Assembly (NCBI RefSeq): GCF_009741265.1
Contig: NZ_WOWL01000001.1
Coordinates: 4,216,001-4,280,000 of the forward strand
Length of the DNA stretch: 64,000 bases
Source of the DNA: Pseudarthrobacter sp. GA104
Lineage (GTDB): Bacteria; Actinomycetota; Actinomycetes; Actinomycetales; Micrococcaceae
Direction of reading: 5' to 3'
Below are positions 30,585 through 39,305 of this stretch, in pieces. Below the pieces are notes generated by a model. The model did not search any database. It was given only the letters and a program-made list of their open reading frames with translations, and was not told the origin of the DNA. Numbering within the stretch: position 1 is the stretch's first letter; every line of letters begins with the position of its first letter. The translations under genes and the position numbers were made by a program.

Positions 30585-31034
30585 TCATTTGCCCGTGACG
30601 AACTCTGCGCCGAACAACTCAGCGGCGGCCACGGTCACCACTTGGGAACCCGCCGCGGGACCTGCGCTGGCGGTGACAACACCAGCCTCCACTTTCGTCA
30701 CGGTGACGGCCTGGCGTTCAAACACCCGTGGTTCGGGGTTCCCGTAAACCCAGGTCTTCCCCTCGGCGTCGTAAAGCAGGGCAGCGTAGGGGAGGAGGAT
30801 GCCTCCATCCGCCGGCTTGACGGTCTCCGTGAGCAGTTCAAGCCGTTCAATGGCCCGCTGGCTGAGCGTTATGCGTGCAATCCCCGTGGTGGCGTTCTTC
30901 TCCACCTTGGCAGGCGCTTCGGCTGCAGACTCCGCCTGCGCTGTGGACTGGGCGCAGGCCGGCAGTGAAGACAGCAGGGCGGCGCAGACGGCAGCTGCGA
31001 CTGGCAGGCGCCGAAGGAGGCTTTTGCTGGTCAT
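30585..31034 (-). CDS. Truncated membrane-fusion/adaptor-like lipoprotein of the RND operon
   Basis: A 149-residue exported protein. The N-terminus is a signal peptide ending SLPAC, compatible with a lipobox, so it is likely anchored outside the membrane. Residues ~80-149 match the beta-barrel/membrane-proximal part of HlyD/CusB adaptors (LLPYAALLYDAEGKTWVY, then RVFERQAVTV). The lipoyl domain and alpha-hairpin that reach an outer-membrane channel are absent. ATG at 31034 overlaps the upstream permease stop (ATGA); an upstream in-frame start at 31127 lies inside that gene. The reduced form fits a cell with no outer membrane. Confidence 0.75.
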   Translation of the reverse strand: MTSKSLLRRLPVAAAVCAALLSSLPACAQSTAQAESAAEAPAKVEKNATTGIARITLSQRAIERLELLTETVKPADGGILLPYAALLYDAEGKTWVYGNPEPRVFERQAVTVTKVEAGVVTASAGPAAGSQVVTVAAAELFGAEFVTGK

Positions 31035-34000
31035 GATACTTTCACCTTTTCCGGCATCGACATGACTGGATGTTCTGATTCGTAGACTTCCGACCACTCT
31101 TCGGGCTCGGTGCGGGGACCGAACCACAGGGTGAGCAGCGGGAGGATGAAGAGCCCCACGAGCGTTGTGGTCACCAGGCCGCCGGCCAGGATCAGCAGCA
31201 TCGGCCCTATCAAGGCTTGGCCGACCGTGCCGCCCATGAAGGCGGGCGGTATCAGCACAAGCAGCGTGATGATGGCCGACTTCAGGACTGGCGACACGCG
31301 GTCCCGGGCTGCCTGCATGACCACGTCTGTGCGCGAAGCTCCGGCAGTCTCCCGCCAGATCTCGTCGACGCGTGCGGACAACAGGGCTGCGTTGCGCGCG
31401 GCGATGGCAAGGACGGCAGCAAACGCTGTCAGTGACAGCCAGGACAGCGACGCCGATCCGAACCAGGCCGCCACCGCTGCCCCGGACATCGCGGCGGGAA
31501 GGGCCAGGAAAGTGGCGACAGCCAGTTTCCAGCTCCTCACCGCTGTCTGGAGCAGGAGCAGCACAGCCAGGGCGGCAGCAACTCCGAGCCCGTGCACCAA
31601 GGTATCCGCGGCCTGGAGTTCACCATATTTCGTGGGGATCTCGGCGTGGTACTCGAGCGGGAACTCGATTTGCTGGACGGCTGCCTGGATGTCCCGCTGA
31701 ATATCTTCCAGGGGGCGTCCGCTGATGTCGGCGACAATGTCGATGCGCCGCGACGTAGCATCGTGCTGGACCACGACTTCACTCGGGACCATCCGCACGT
31801 CGGCGATCTGCCCCAGTTGGATGTGGCCGCCGTTGGGGGTGTCAAGGAGCAGCTCACGGATGCTTGTCAGGTCATCCCGGACGCCAACGGCCCCCCGGAT
31901 AACCACTTCGAAAACCTTCTGCTGTTCAAAGAGGTTCCCAACCACGATGCCCTGCATCAGGGTCGCAGCGGCGCGCCTTGCGTCACCGGGCTTGATACCT
32001 GCCTTTTGGGCCGCTTCGAGGTTGACCTGGACCTCCACTATCGGGGTCACGGCCGGTGCGTCGATCGTCGGGTTGTTCACCCCGTTGATCTTTTGGAGGG
32101 CCTGGCGGACCTCTTCTGCCTTTTTACGCAGCACCGGCATTTCCGTTCCAAAGACCCGGACCGCAAAGTCCGGCTCCATGCTGGAGCGTACATCTCCGAT
32201 GGTTTGTTGCGAGTAGTTCATCACGTTGTGCGCGATGCCAGGGTAACCCTGGACCACGTCCCGCACGGCACGCTCGGTTTCGCCGAAGTTGGCGCCCCGG
32301 TCGATCGACACCCACAGCTCAGCGGAGCTGTTGCCTACCACCTGGTCTGCTGAAATGGCGCGTCCCAGGTGCCCGCCGACTCCGGAGACCCCCGGAAGGG
32401 CCCGAAGTTCCTCGGCGGCCTTGGCGGCAACCCGCTGGACTTCATCGTTGGAGGTCCCGGCCATGGTGTCCCACTGAACCAAAAGAGTGCGGTCAGGCAG
32501 CGTAGGAACAAGTTGCCTGTTTTGCGTCAGCTGGGAACCGGCTACGATCCCCAGCATTCCCACAACCACCACCACCGCGACGGCAAGGCCTTTCCGGGGA
32601 CCGATTCCGTCCAGCGCGCGGCCGTAGTAGGCCTTCGCGCGTCCTACAGCGGGAAGTTCCCTGGCCGGAGCAGTCTTCGGCGGAAGCAGGAAGTACGCCA
32701 GCACGGGCGTCACGGAGAGGCCAACTATCAGTGCGGCGGCGAGGGTCAGCGCAAGTGACCAGAACAGCGGGGTGAAGAACGAGCCGCCGACCCCGGTCAG
32801 AAAGAGCGTGGGAACGAGGACAACCACCATGATGAGCGATGCGTGGAACAGCGGAGTGCGGATTCCCTTCGCGATGAGGCTGATCCTCGACCTTGGGGAA
32901 GTTCCCGGCTTCGCCACATCCTGGCCCGAGGCCAGCCGCCGGTGGGCCTGGATGTCTTCCACAATGTCGCCCACGATTACCGATGTGCCGAGCAGAACCC
33001 CGAGCAGGATGGCGATGTTGAGTGTTGCATTCTGGGCGAACAGCACAACTGCGGCCGTCGTGACCGTCGTGGCGATGGCCACGAGCGCAATCACAGCCGC
33101 ACGCCAGGAGCGGAAAAGCAGCCAGAACAGGGCTACGGCAATCAGCAGGCTGATCAGCAGGGAGAGGCCCAGGCTGTCGACGGATTCCTGGACGCCGGTT
33201 GCCGGCCGGAAGACGGACGTGTCGATCTGGATCCCGGTGAGGCCCGGCTCCATGTCCTTCAGCGCGGCTTCAACGTTGCGGGTGACTTCCAGTGTGTTGG
33301 TGCCCGGGAACTTTTCGACGACCAGCATCAGGCCTGCACCTGAGCCGGCCACGGCGTCCCCGATCAGCGGCTGGTGGCCTTCCTTGACCTGGGCGATGTC
33401 GCCCAAGAGCACCGGCGGGTCCGCTTCCTCCACGCTGACCTTTGCCAGGTCGGCCGGGGTGCGGATAGGGAGGACGTGCTGGATGCCAAGGCGCTGGTTG
33501 GGTGACTCCACGAAGCCGCCGGTACCCGGCGTGGATGCCTCCAGGAAGCTCAGCGGCGAAACCCAGACGGCGTTGCCCGTGGTCTTGACCAGCTGCTCAA
33601 GGGTTATGCCCTTGTCGCGGAGCTGCGTGGGAGTGACTTCAACTTGCAGCTGCTGTTCGCGCTGGCCCCAGATAGACACGTTTGCGACGCCCGGGATGCC
33701 TATCAGGCGCGGCTTGATCTTCCACCGGGCCAGGACGGACATGTCGATGCCCGAGAGCTCGGTGGAGTTCATCTTGATCATCATCACGCGGCTCGTGGAC
33801 GACATCGGCTGCATGATCAGGGGCGGCGAGGAGACGTTGGGCAGCGCGTGGGCCTGCGTCATCCTTTCCGCCACCAGCTGGCGTGCACGCAGGACGTCCG
33901 TACCGGGCTCGAAGACGAGTTCGATGGACGACAGGCCGGGAACGGACTTGGAGCGTATCTCGTCCAGCCAGGCCACGCCATTAAGAAGGTCCGCCTCCAT

Positions 34001-34204
34001 GGGGGCGGTGATGAGCTGTTCGACCTCAGCGGCGGAAAGCCCGAGGGCTTCGGTCTGGATCTCGACGTGTGCGGGGGCGAACTCCGGCATGGTGTCCACA
34101 GCCATATGTGGAATGTTTACTACGCCAAAAGTAATAAGGCCCGCTGCGATCGCGAGAACCAGAATCCGAAACTGCATGCTGAACCGGGTAACCCAGCCAA
34201 ACAT
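31031..34204 (-). CDS. HME-type RND efflux permease, first in operon, divergent TM4 motif
   Basis: A 1057-residue RND permease with the same overall plan as its neighbour (FRILVLAIAAGLITFGVVNI, then VDTMPEFAPAHVEIQT). In TM4 it reads GTSVIVGDIVEDIQAHRRL, so the usual DD/DG pair of the proton path is reduced compared with the partner at 27443-30583. Such asymmetry occurs in heteromeric RND pumps such as MdtBC, where only one subunit needs the intact relay; the same arrangement is inferred here. The operon is divergent from leuS. No metal regulator gene is adjacent. Confidence 0.86.
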   Translation of the reverse strand: MFGWVTRFSMQFRILVLAIAAGLITFGVVNIPHMAVDTMPEFAPAHVEIQTEALGLSAAEVEQLITAPMEADLLNGVAWLDEIRSKSVPGLSSIELVFEPGTDVLRARQLVAERMTQAHALPNVSSPPLIMQPMSSTSRVMMIKMNSTELSGIDMSVLARWKIKPRLIGIPGVANVSIWGQREQQLQVEVTPTQLRDKGITLEQLVKTTGNAVWVSPLSFLEASTPGTGGFVESPNQRLGIQHVLPIRTPADLAKVSVEEADPPVLLGDIAQVKEGHQPLIGDAVAGSGAGLMLVVEKFPGTNTLEVTRNVEAALKDMEPGLTGIQIDTSVFRPATGVQESVDSLGLSLLISLLIAVALFWLLFRSWRAAVIALVAIATTVTTAAVVLFAQNATLNIAILLGVLLGTSVIVGDIVEDIQAHRRLASGQDVAKPGTSPRSRISLIAKGIRTPLFHASLIMVVVLVPTLFLTGVGGSFFTPLFWSLALTLAAALIVGLSVTPVLAYFLLPPKTAPARELPAVGRAKAYYGRALDGIGPRKGLAVAVVVVVGMLGIVAGSQLTQNRQLVPTLPDRTLLVQWDTMAGTSNDEVQRVAAKAAEELRALPGVSGVGGHLGRAISADQVVGNSSAELWVSIDRGANFGETERAVRDVVQGYPGIAHNVMNYSQQTIGDVRSSMEPDFAVRVFGTEMPVLRKKAEEVRQALQKINGVNNPTIDAPAVTPIVEVQVNLEAAQKAGIKPGDARRAAATLMQGIVVGNLFEQQKVFEVVIRGAVGVRDDLTSIRELLLDTPNGGHIQLGQIADVRMVPSEVVVQHDATSRRIDIVADISGRPLEDIQRDIQAAVQQIEFPLEYHAEIPTKYGELQAADTLVHGLGVAAALAVLLLLQTAVRSWKLAVATFLALPAAMSGAAVAAWFGSASLSWLSLTAFAAVLAIAARNAALLSARVDEIWRETAGASRTDVVMQAARDRVSPVLKSAIITLLVLIPPAFMGGTVGQALIGPMLLILAGGLVTTTLVGLFILPLLTLWFGPRTEPEEWSEVYESEHPVMSMPEKVKVS

Positions 34205-34573
34205 GGTTCGTCACCCGTTGGATTCTCGGCCGGGGTTAGACGAAGGGTAAGACCCGCGGCTACTTTGCTGCGGGTGTAACTGGCATGAATACATTTCAGG
34301 CTCCTACGCCGGAGACCAGTCAGTTTCCCCCTCAGACTTGGTCATTACAATGCACCTGCCCTGCCACTGTTGGCAAGGGGGGAAAGCACACAAGTTCGCA
34401 GCTATAGGGGGGTAGGGGAGGGCACGTGGTTTTGCGGGTTGCGGCAGTAGGGGGACACGTAATCCTGCGGGCCGTTCCAGTAGGGGGACTCGTACCCTCG
34501 GGGTCCTGACGGAGGCCGTCATTCCCGGCAGGCCCCCGGCGGTGTTCCTTCCCGGGTGCGCTAAAGTGGTTTC
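34205..34573. other. 369-bp divergent intergenic region: RND operon / leuS
   Basis: It holds no convincing gene. It contains a G-rich tract with TATAGGGGGGTAGGGG (34404-34419), loosely similar to CsoR-type copper operators, and a 33-nt direct repeat (see next entry). TAAAGT at 34562-34567 is a likely -10 of leuS, placing transcription at about the leader-peptide ATG; a -35 is weak. The RND promoter on the other strand is not clear. Confidence 0.6.
34433..34494. repeat. Tandem direct repeat, 33-nt period
   Basis: Two copies of TGCGGG-N6-CAGTAGGGGGAC followed by CGTA after one variable base lie at 34433-34461 and 34466-34494. The 33-nt period is close to three helical turns, as for a protein binding the same face twice. 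A weaker third version (CAGCTATAGGGGGG) starts at ~34399. Confidence 0.65.
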
Positions 34574-34627
34574 ATGCGTGCGATCCTTCTGCTTAGCCAG
34601 CCGCCCGGTATCCGGACCAACGGATAG
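34574..34627 (+). CDS. leuS leader peptide (17 residues, Leu-Leu-Leu)
   Basis: ATG-CGT-GCG-ATC-CTT-CTG-CTT encodes M-R-A-I-L-L-L, then SQPPGIRTNG and TAG. Three consecutive Leu codons lie immediately upstream of an attenuator-like hairpin and leuS. Probably translated from a leaderless transcript: the -10 TAAAGT ends seven bases before the ATG. Stalling at the Leu codons when charged tRNA-Leu is scarce would be expected to favour read-through. The mechanism is inferred from classical trp/leu/ilv leaders; this has not been tested. Confidence 0.65.
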   Translation: MRAILLLSQPPGIRTNG

Positions 34628-34635
34628 CGTGCGGC

Positions 34636-34664
34636 AGCCCCTCCATGGTGAGGGGCTTTTGTGT
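34636..34664 (+). terminator. Attenuator-like hairpin in leuS leader
   Basis: AGCCCCTC (34636-34643) pairs perfectly with GAGGGGCT (34650-34657) over a CATGGT loop, followed by TTTTGTGTGT. It lies 8 bases after the leader-peptide stop codon. A small upstream stem, ATCCG/CGGAT within the leader's end, may compete in an alternative fold. Confidence 0.65.
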
Positions 34665-34745
34665 GTCCGGGAGCGTCCGGTGACAGCAGGAGGATCAGGC
34701 CGTTATGGCAGCACAGATGCCGTAACAGAACAGAAGAGGGCAGCA

Positions 34746-37280
34746 GTGGGCGTTCAGCCGGAGACAGAGACCGGAACAGCAGCAACAGTGTCAGCGGAGG
34801 TGCCCGAGGAGGGCACTTACAGCTTCACGGCGATGGAGGCCAAATGGCCGCAGGTGTGGGAAGACCTCAAGGTCTTCACCCCTGTCGACGACGGGTCCCG
34901 GGAGCGGCGCTACGTGCTGGATATGTTCCCGTACCCTTCGGGCGACCTCCACATGGGCCATGCGGAGGCGTTCGCCATGGGTGACGTGGTGGCCCGCTAT
35001 CTGCGCCAGAAAGGATTCGACGTCCTCCACCCGATCGGCTGGGACTCCTTTGGCCTTCCGGCGGAAAACGCTGCCATCAAGCGCAACGCCCACCCCAGCG
35101 AGTGGACCTACGCCAACATCGACACCCAGGCCGCGTCCTTCAAGCGGTACGCCATCTCGGCCGACTGGTCGCGCCGGCTGCATACCTCGGATCCCGAGTA
35201 CTACCGCTGGACCCAGTGGCTGTTCAAGCGTTTCTACGAGCGCGGGCTGGCTTACCGCAAGGACTCCCCGGTCAACTGGTGCCCCAAGGACCAAACGGTG
35301 CTGGCCAACGAACAGGTAGTCAACGGTGCCTGCGAGCGCTGCGGCACCACCGTCACCAAAAAGTCCCTCAACCAGTGGTACTTCAAGATCACCGAATACG
35401 CCGACAGGCTGCTTGACGACATGGAGCAGCTCCGCGGCCACTGGCCCGAGCGCGTCCTGGCCATGCAGAAGAACTGGATTGGCCGCTCCGAGGGCGCCCA
35501 CGTCAACTTCGTGATCGAGGCCGACGGCGGCAAGCCCGCCAAGGAGGTGACTGTCTTCACCACCCGCCCCGATACCCTGTACGGCGCGACGTTCTTTGTG
35601 GTGGCCGCGGACGCGCAGCTCGCCGTCGAACTCGTCACCGGGGAGCACGCCGCGGCCCTGGACGAATACCGCGAGCAGGTCAAGGCACTCTCCGAGATTG
35701 AACGCCAGTCCACTGAGCGGGAGAAGACCGGCGTCTTCACCGGCCGGTACGCCGTCAACCCGCTGAACGGGGAGAAGCTGCCCGTCTGGGCCGCTGACTA
35801 CGTCCTGGCCGACTACGGCACCGGCGCGATCATGGCCGTGCCGGCCCACGACCAGCGCGATCTGGACTTCGCCCGCACCTTCGACCTGCCTGTCCGGGCA
35901 GTCCTGGACACGGGCGAGGAGGATCCTGCCGTTTCCGGCACGGCTACCACGGGCGAGGGTACCCTGATCAACTCCGGCGACCTCGACGGCCTGCCCAAGG
36001 CGGAGGCCATCCCGGCCGCGATCGCCATGCTGGAACGCCAGGGCACCGGTGAGAAGTTCGTGAACTTCCGCCTGCGGGACTGGCTGCTCAGCCGCCAGCG
36101 GTTCTGGGGCACCCCGATCCCGATCATCCACTGCCCGTCCTGCGGCGAGGTTCCTGTCCCCGACGAGCAGCTGCCCGTCACGCTGCCGTCCGATTTGCGC
36201 GGTGAAGACCTGTCGCCCAAGGGCACCTCTCCGCTGGCTGCTGCCGAAGCATGGGTCAACGTGGATTGCCCTTCCTGCCACGGCCCGGCCAAGCGGGATA
36301 CCGACACCATGGACACCTTCGTGGACTCGTCGTGGTACTTCCTGCGCTTCGTTTCGCCGCACTACACGGAGGGGCCCTTCGACCCGGAGAAAATCAACGA
36401 CTGGATGCCGGTGGGCCAGTACGTTGGCGGCGTTGAACACGCGATCCTGCACCTGCTGTACGCCCGGTTCTTCACCAAGGTCATCCACGACCTCGGCATG
36501 ATCGACGCCGACGAGCCGTTCAGCGCCCTGCTCAACCAGGGGCAGGTGCTCAACGGCGGCAAAGCCATGAGTAAGTCCCTCGGCAACGGTGTGGACCTCG
36601 GCGAGCAGCTGGACAAATACGGCGTGGATGCCGTCCGCCTGACCATGATCTTCGCCTCCCCGCCCGAGGACGACGTGGACTGGGCTGACGTTTCGCCCTC
36701 CGGTTCCGCCAAGTTCCTGGCGCGGGCGTGGCGCCTGGCCCAGGATGTGGCGAGCGAACCCGGCATCGACGTCACCAGCGGCGACCGCGCACTGCGCTCC
36801 GTTACGCACCGGACCATCGCCGACGCCGCCGCGCTGCTGGACGCCAACAAGTTCAACGTGGTGGTGGCGAAACTGATGGAGCTGGTCAACGCCACCCGCA
36901 AGACCATAGACGCAGCCTCCGGTGCCGGCGGCGCCGACCCGGCTGTGCGCGAGGCCGCTGAGGCCGTCGCGGTGATCCTGAGCCTGTTCGCGCCGTATAC
37001 GGCTGAGGACATGTGGAACGTCCTGGGCCACCCGGCCTCCGTCGCGAATGCGGGATGGCCGGCCCATGACGCCTCCCTGCTGGTCCAGGACACCGTCACG
37101 GCAGTGGTGCAGGTCCAGGGCAAGGTCCGGGACAGGCTGGAAGTGTCCCCGAACGTCTCCGAGGACCAGCTGCGCGAACTGGCGCTTGCGTCGGAGAATG
37201 TCCAGCGGGCACTGGACGGCCGCGGCATCCGCACGGTGATTGTCCGCGCACCTAAACTGGTCAACATCGTCCCGGCCTAG
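34746..37280 (+). CDS. leuS: Leucyl-tRNA synthetase
   Basis: An 844-residue class I synthetase that charges tRNA-Leu. HIGH motif as DLHMGH (residues 67-72), editing CP1 domain with TTRPDTLYGATFF, a Zn-type insertion (CPSCGEVP, CPSCHG), and KAMSKS at ~606-611. The GTG at 34746 follows AAGAGGG at 5 bases and gives a normal N-terminus; the frame is open further upstream through the leader but those residues are not LeuRS-like. A six-codon mini-ORF (34705-34725) with AGGAGG upstream sits just before the start. Expression is probably attenuated by the leader peptide. Confidence 0.96.
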   Translation: MGVQPETETGTAATVSAEVPEEGTYSFTAMEAKWPQVWEDLKVFTPVDDGSRERRYVLDMFPYPSGDLHMGHAEAFAMGDVVARYLRQKGFDVLHPIGWDSFGLPAENAAIKRNAHPSEWTYANIDTQAASFKRYAISADWSRRLHTSDPEYYRWTQWLFKRFYERGLAYRKDSPVNWCPKDQTVLANEQVVNGACERCGTTVTKKSLNQWYFKITEYADRLLDDMEQLRGHWPERVLAMQKNWIGRSEGAHVNFVIEADGGKPAKEVTVFTTRPDTLYGATFFVVAADAQLAVELVTGEHAAALDEYREQVKALSEIERQSTEREKTGVFTGRYAVNPLNGEKLPVWAADYVLADYGTGAIMAVPAHDQRDLDFARTFDLPVRAVLDTGEEDPAVSGTATTGEGTLINSGDLDGLPKAEAIPAAIAMLERQGTGEKFVNFRLRDWLLSRQRFWGTPIPIIHCPSCGEVPVPDEQLPVTLPSDLRGEDLSPKGTSPLAAAEAWVNVDCPSCHGPAKRDTDTMDTFVDSSWYFLRFVSPHYTEGPFDPEKINDWMPVGQYVGGVEHAILHLLYARFFTKVIHDLGMIDADEPFSALLNQGQVLNGGKAMSKSLGNGVDLGEQLDKYGVDAVRLTMIFASPPEDDVDWADVSPSGSAKFLARAWRLAQDVASEPGIDVTSGDRALRSVTHRTIADAAALLDANKFNVVVAKLMELVNATRKTIDAASGAGGADPAVREAAEAVAVILSLFAPYTAEDMWNVLGHPASVANAGWPAHDASLLVQDTVTAVVQVQGKVRDRLEVSPNVSEDQLRELALASENVQRALDGRGIRTVIVRAPKLVNIVPA

Positions 37281-37336
37281 CCGGACCGGGCCGCCGGAAC
37301 AGCTCCGGCGGCCTGCAGTGACACCAGGAGGCCCCC

Positions 37337-38350
37337 TTGCCCGACCGCGACACCGCCGCCTGGCCCTGGCTCCGCGCACGCCTGGCGGCCATGCGCGCCA
37401 GGCAGGAGGCTGCCAGGCGGGACGATTCCGGAACACGGCCGGGCGCCGTCGTGCGTACTGCCGTGGTCACTGATTCCGCAGCTGCCTTGCCGCCGGAGTG
37501 GGTGTCCCCGCTCACGGGCGACGGCGTCCTGACGGTCATTCCGATGCCTGTGATGGTTGGGTCGGAGATCTATGGCGAGGGCGAAGACGACATCTCCGAA
37601 ACCATCGCCCTGGCGTTGGCCGCCGGGACCTCCGTTAAGACCTCCCGGCCCTCGCCCGGCCAATTCGAGCAGGCCTACTGCGCTGCCCGGCAAAAGGGCT
37701 TCGAGGCGGTAGTCTCCATCCATATTTCCGGGGACCTGTCCGGGACGGCGGACGCGGCCCGGCTGGCTGCGGCGAGGGTGGACATCCCGGTGGAGGTCGT
37801 GGACTCCCGCACTGTTGGCATGGCTTTGGGCATGGCCGTCCAGGCGGCAGTGGGGGCAGCGGCCGACGGCGGTGGCGCTGCGGCCGTTGCCGCTGCCGCG
37901 GCTGGACAGGCAGGACGGACCAAGGTGTATTTCTACGTCCCGAGCCTGGAGCAGCTGCGCCGCGGGGGCCGGATCGGTGCAGCCGCCTCGCTGCTGGGGA
38001 CGATGCTGGCCATCAAGCCGATCCTGGCGGTGGAGGGCGGCAGGATTGTCCTGCTTGAGAAGGTGCGGTCTGCTGCAAGGGCTGTTGCGCGCCTGGAAGA
38101 GATCGTCGCCGCCGATGCTGCCGGCCGGCCGGCATCGGCCGTCCACCTTGCCATCCACCATTTCGGCAATCCCGACGAAGCCAAAAACCTGGCTGCACGC
38201 CTGGCCTTGGCCTTGCCGGGGTGCCCGCCGGCCCAGACCAGCCCGCTTCCCGCTGTCCTCGCGGCCCATGCCGGCCTGGGGGTCCTGGCCGTGATCGTGG
38301 GGGAAGAGCTGACGGAAACGGGCAGCCGTTCGGCAGGCCTTTCCACATAA
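37337..38350 (+). CDS. DegV family fatty-acid-binding protein
   Basis: A 337-residue DegV protein. The N-terminal ~35 residues are basic and Ala/Arg-rich, then VVTDSAAALPPEW starts the fold. The lipid-binding markers TSRPSPGQF and HISGDLSGT are present. Family members bind fatty acids; related FakB proteins present them to the kinase FakA. No fakA is in the window. TTG start with AGGAGG 5-6 bases upstream. Confidence 0.88.
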   Translation: MPDRDTAAWPWLRARLAAMRARQEAARRDDSGTRPGAVVRTAVVTDSAAALPPEWVSPLTGDGVLTVIPMPVMVGSEIYGEGEDDISETIALALAAGTSVKTSRPSPGQFEQAYCAARQKGFEAVVSIHISGDLSGTADAARLAAARVDIPVEVVDSRTVGMALGMAVQAAVGAAADGGGAAAVAAAAAGQAGRTKVYFYVPSLEQLRRGGRIGAAASLLGTMLAIKPILAVEGGRIVLLEKVRSAARAVARLEEIVAADAAGRPASAVHLAIHHFGNPDEAKNLAARLALALPGCPPAQTSPLPAVLAAHAGLGVLAVIVGEELTETGSRSAGLST

Positions 38351-38399
38351 CGCGTGTCTGCCCTGTTGCCGCGCCTGGACGTTTCCCTAGCGTGAAGCC

Positions 38400-39293
38400 A
38401 TGTCACGCCGGGACGCTGGAGAAGCAGGTGGTCCGGCCCGCCATGCCAGGAATCGCCTGCAGGCCGCCCTCGGGGAGGCTCCCGCGGGGCTGCTCCGGAA
38501 CGGTAACGGGCCTTTTGAGTACCGGGGACCGGCCGGGGACCCGCCGGGGGCCTCCCCGCACTCCCCACCCGCCGGTTCCCGGCAGGACCTGGATCCTTCC
38601 GCCACCACTCCCGTGGGATCCGTGCTCCGGTGGCGGCTGGGGCCGCGCCTCGCTGTGCTGCTGGGCATCCTCTCTGTTGCGGCGGGGGCATGGTTCTGGT
38701 GGCAGGTGGCATCAGGCCGTCCGGAGATCCTGCCCCTCAGCGGCATCAGCCCCGGTGGTCCGGTGGCGGACGGCGCCCCCGCGGGGGACCAGGGGACCGG
38801 AGGTGATCCTGAAGCTGCCAGGGACGCCCGCGGCGATGAATCCCCAGGCTCGGTAGTGGTCCATGTGGCAGGGGCAGTGGCAAGGCCGGGCGTGGTTCGG
38901 CTGCCCGCAGGGAGCCGGGTGCACGAGGCCATCGCGGCAGCAGGAGGCGGGGCGCCGGGAGCCGACCTGAACCGCCTGAACCTTGCCCTGGCCGTGGAGG
39001 ACGGCCAGAAGATCCATGTTCCGCGGGAAGGGGAGGAAGTCCCTGCAGGCGGGCCGGATGGCGCTGGCCAGGATGGCGGCAGCGGTGCAATGCCGCCGGA
39101 AGGAAAAGTCAACCTCAACACGGCGGGCGTGGAGGAGCTGGATGCCTTGCCGAAAGTGGGTCCTGTCCTTGCCCAACGAATCGTGGACTGGCGCAAGGAG
39201 CACGGGGCATTCAAGAACGTCGAGGAGTTGGACGCCGTGGACGGCGTGGGACCCAAGATGCTTGAAGCATTGCTGCCACTGGTGACGGTGTGA
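38400..39293 (+). CDS. comEA: ComEA-like DNA-binding competence protein
   Basis: A 297-residue membrane-anchored protein. A ~75-residue cytoplasmic N-terminus is followed by one membrane helix (LAVLLGILSVAAGAWFWW), a SLBB domain (VVVHVAGAVARPGVVRLPAG) and a C-terminal helix-hairpin-helix pair (VNLNTAGVEELDALPKVGP, then DGVGPKMLEALLPLV). ComEA binds incoming double-stranded DNA outside the membrane and passes it to ComEC. The adjacent comEC is interrupted, so DNA uptake should be blocked in this strain. Confidence 0.9.
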   Translation: MSRRDAGEAGGPARHARNRLQAALGEAPAGLLRNGNGPFEYRGPAGDPPGASPHSPPAGSRQDLDPSATTPVGSVLRWRLGPRLAVLLGILSVAAGAWFWWQVASGRPEILPLSGISPGGPVADGAPAGDQGTGGDPEAARDARGDESPGSVVVHVAGAVARPGVVRLPAGSRVHEAIAAAGGGAPGADLNRLNLALAVEDGQKIHVPREGEEVPAGGPDGAGQDGGSGAMPPEGKVNLNTAGVEELDALPKVGPVLAQRIVDWRKEHGAFKNVEELDAVDGVGPKMLEALLPLVTV

Positions 39294-39305
39294 GGCTCTG
39301 GCGGT

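Noticed and set aside
34542..34745. In-frame N-terminal extension of leuS to 34542
   Set aside because: It overlaps the leader peptide and attenuator and encodes no LeuRS-like residues; GTG 34746 has a proper SD.
34791..37436. 881-codon minus-strand reading frame opposite leuS
   Set aside because: The same GC-skew artefact as opposite carB; leuS is a certain gene on the plus strand.
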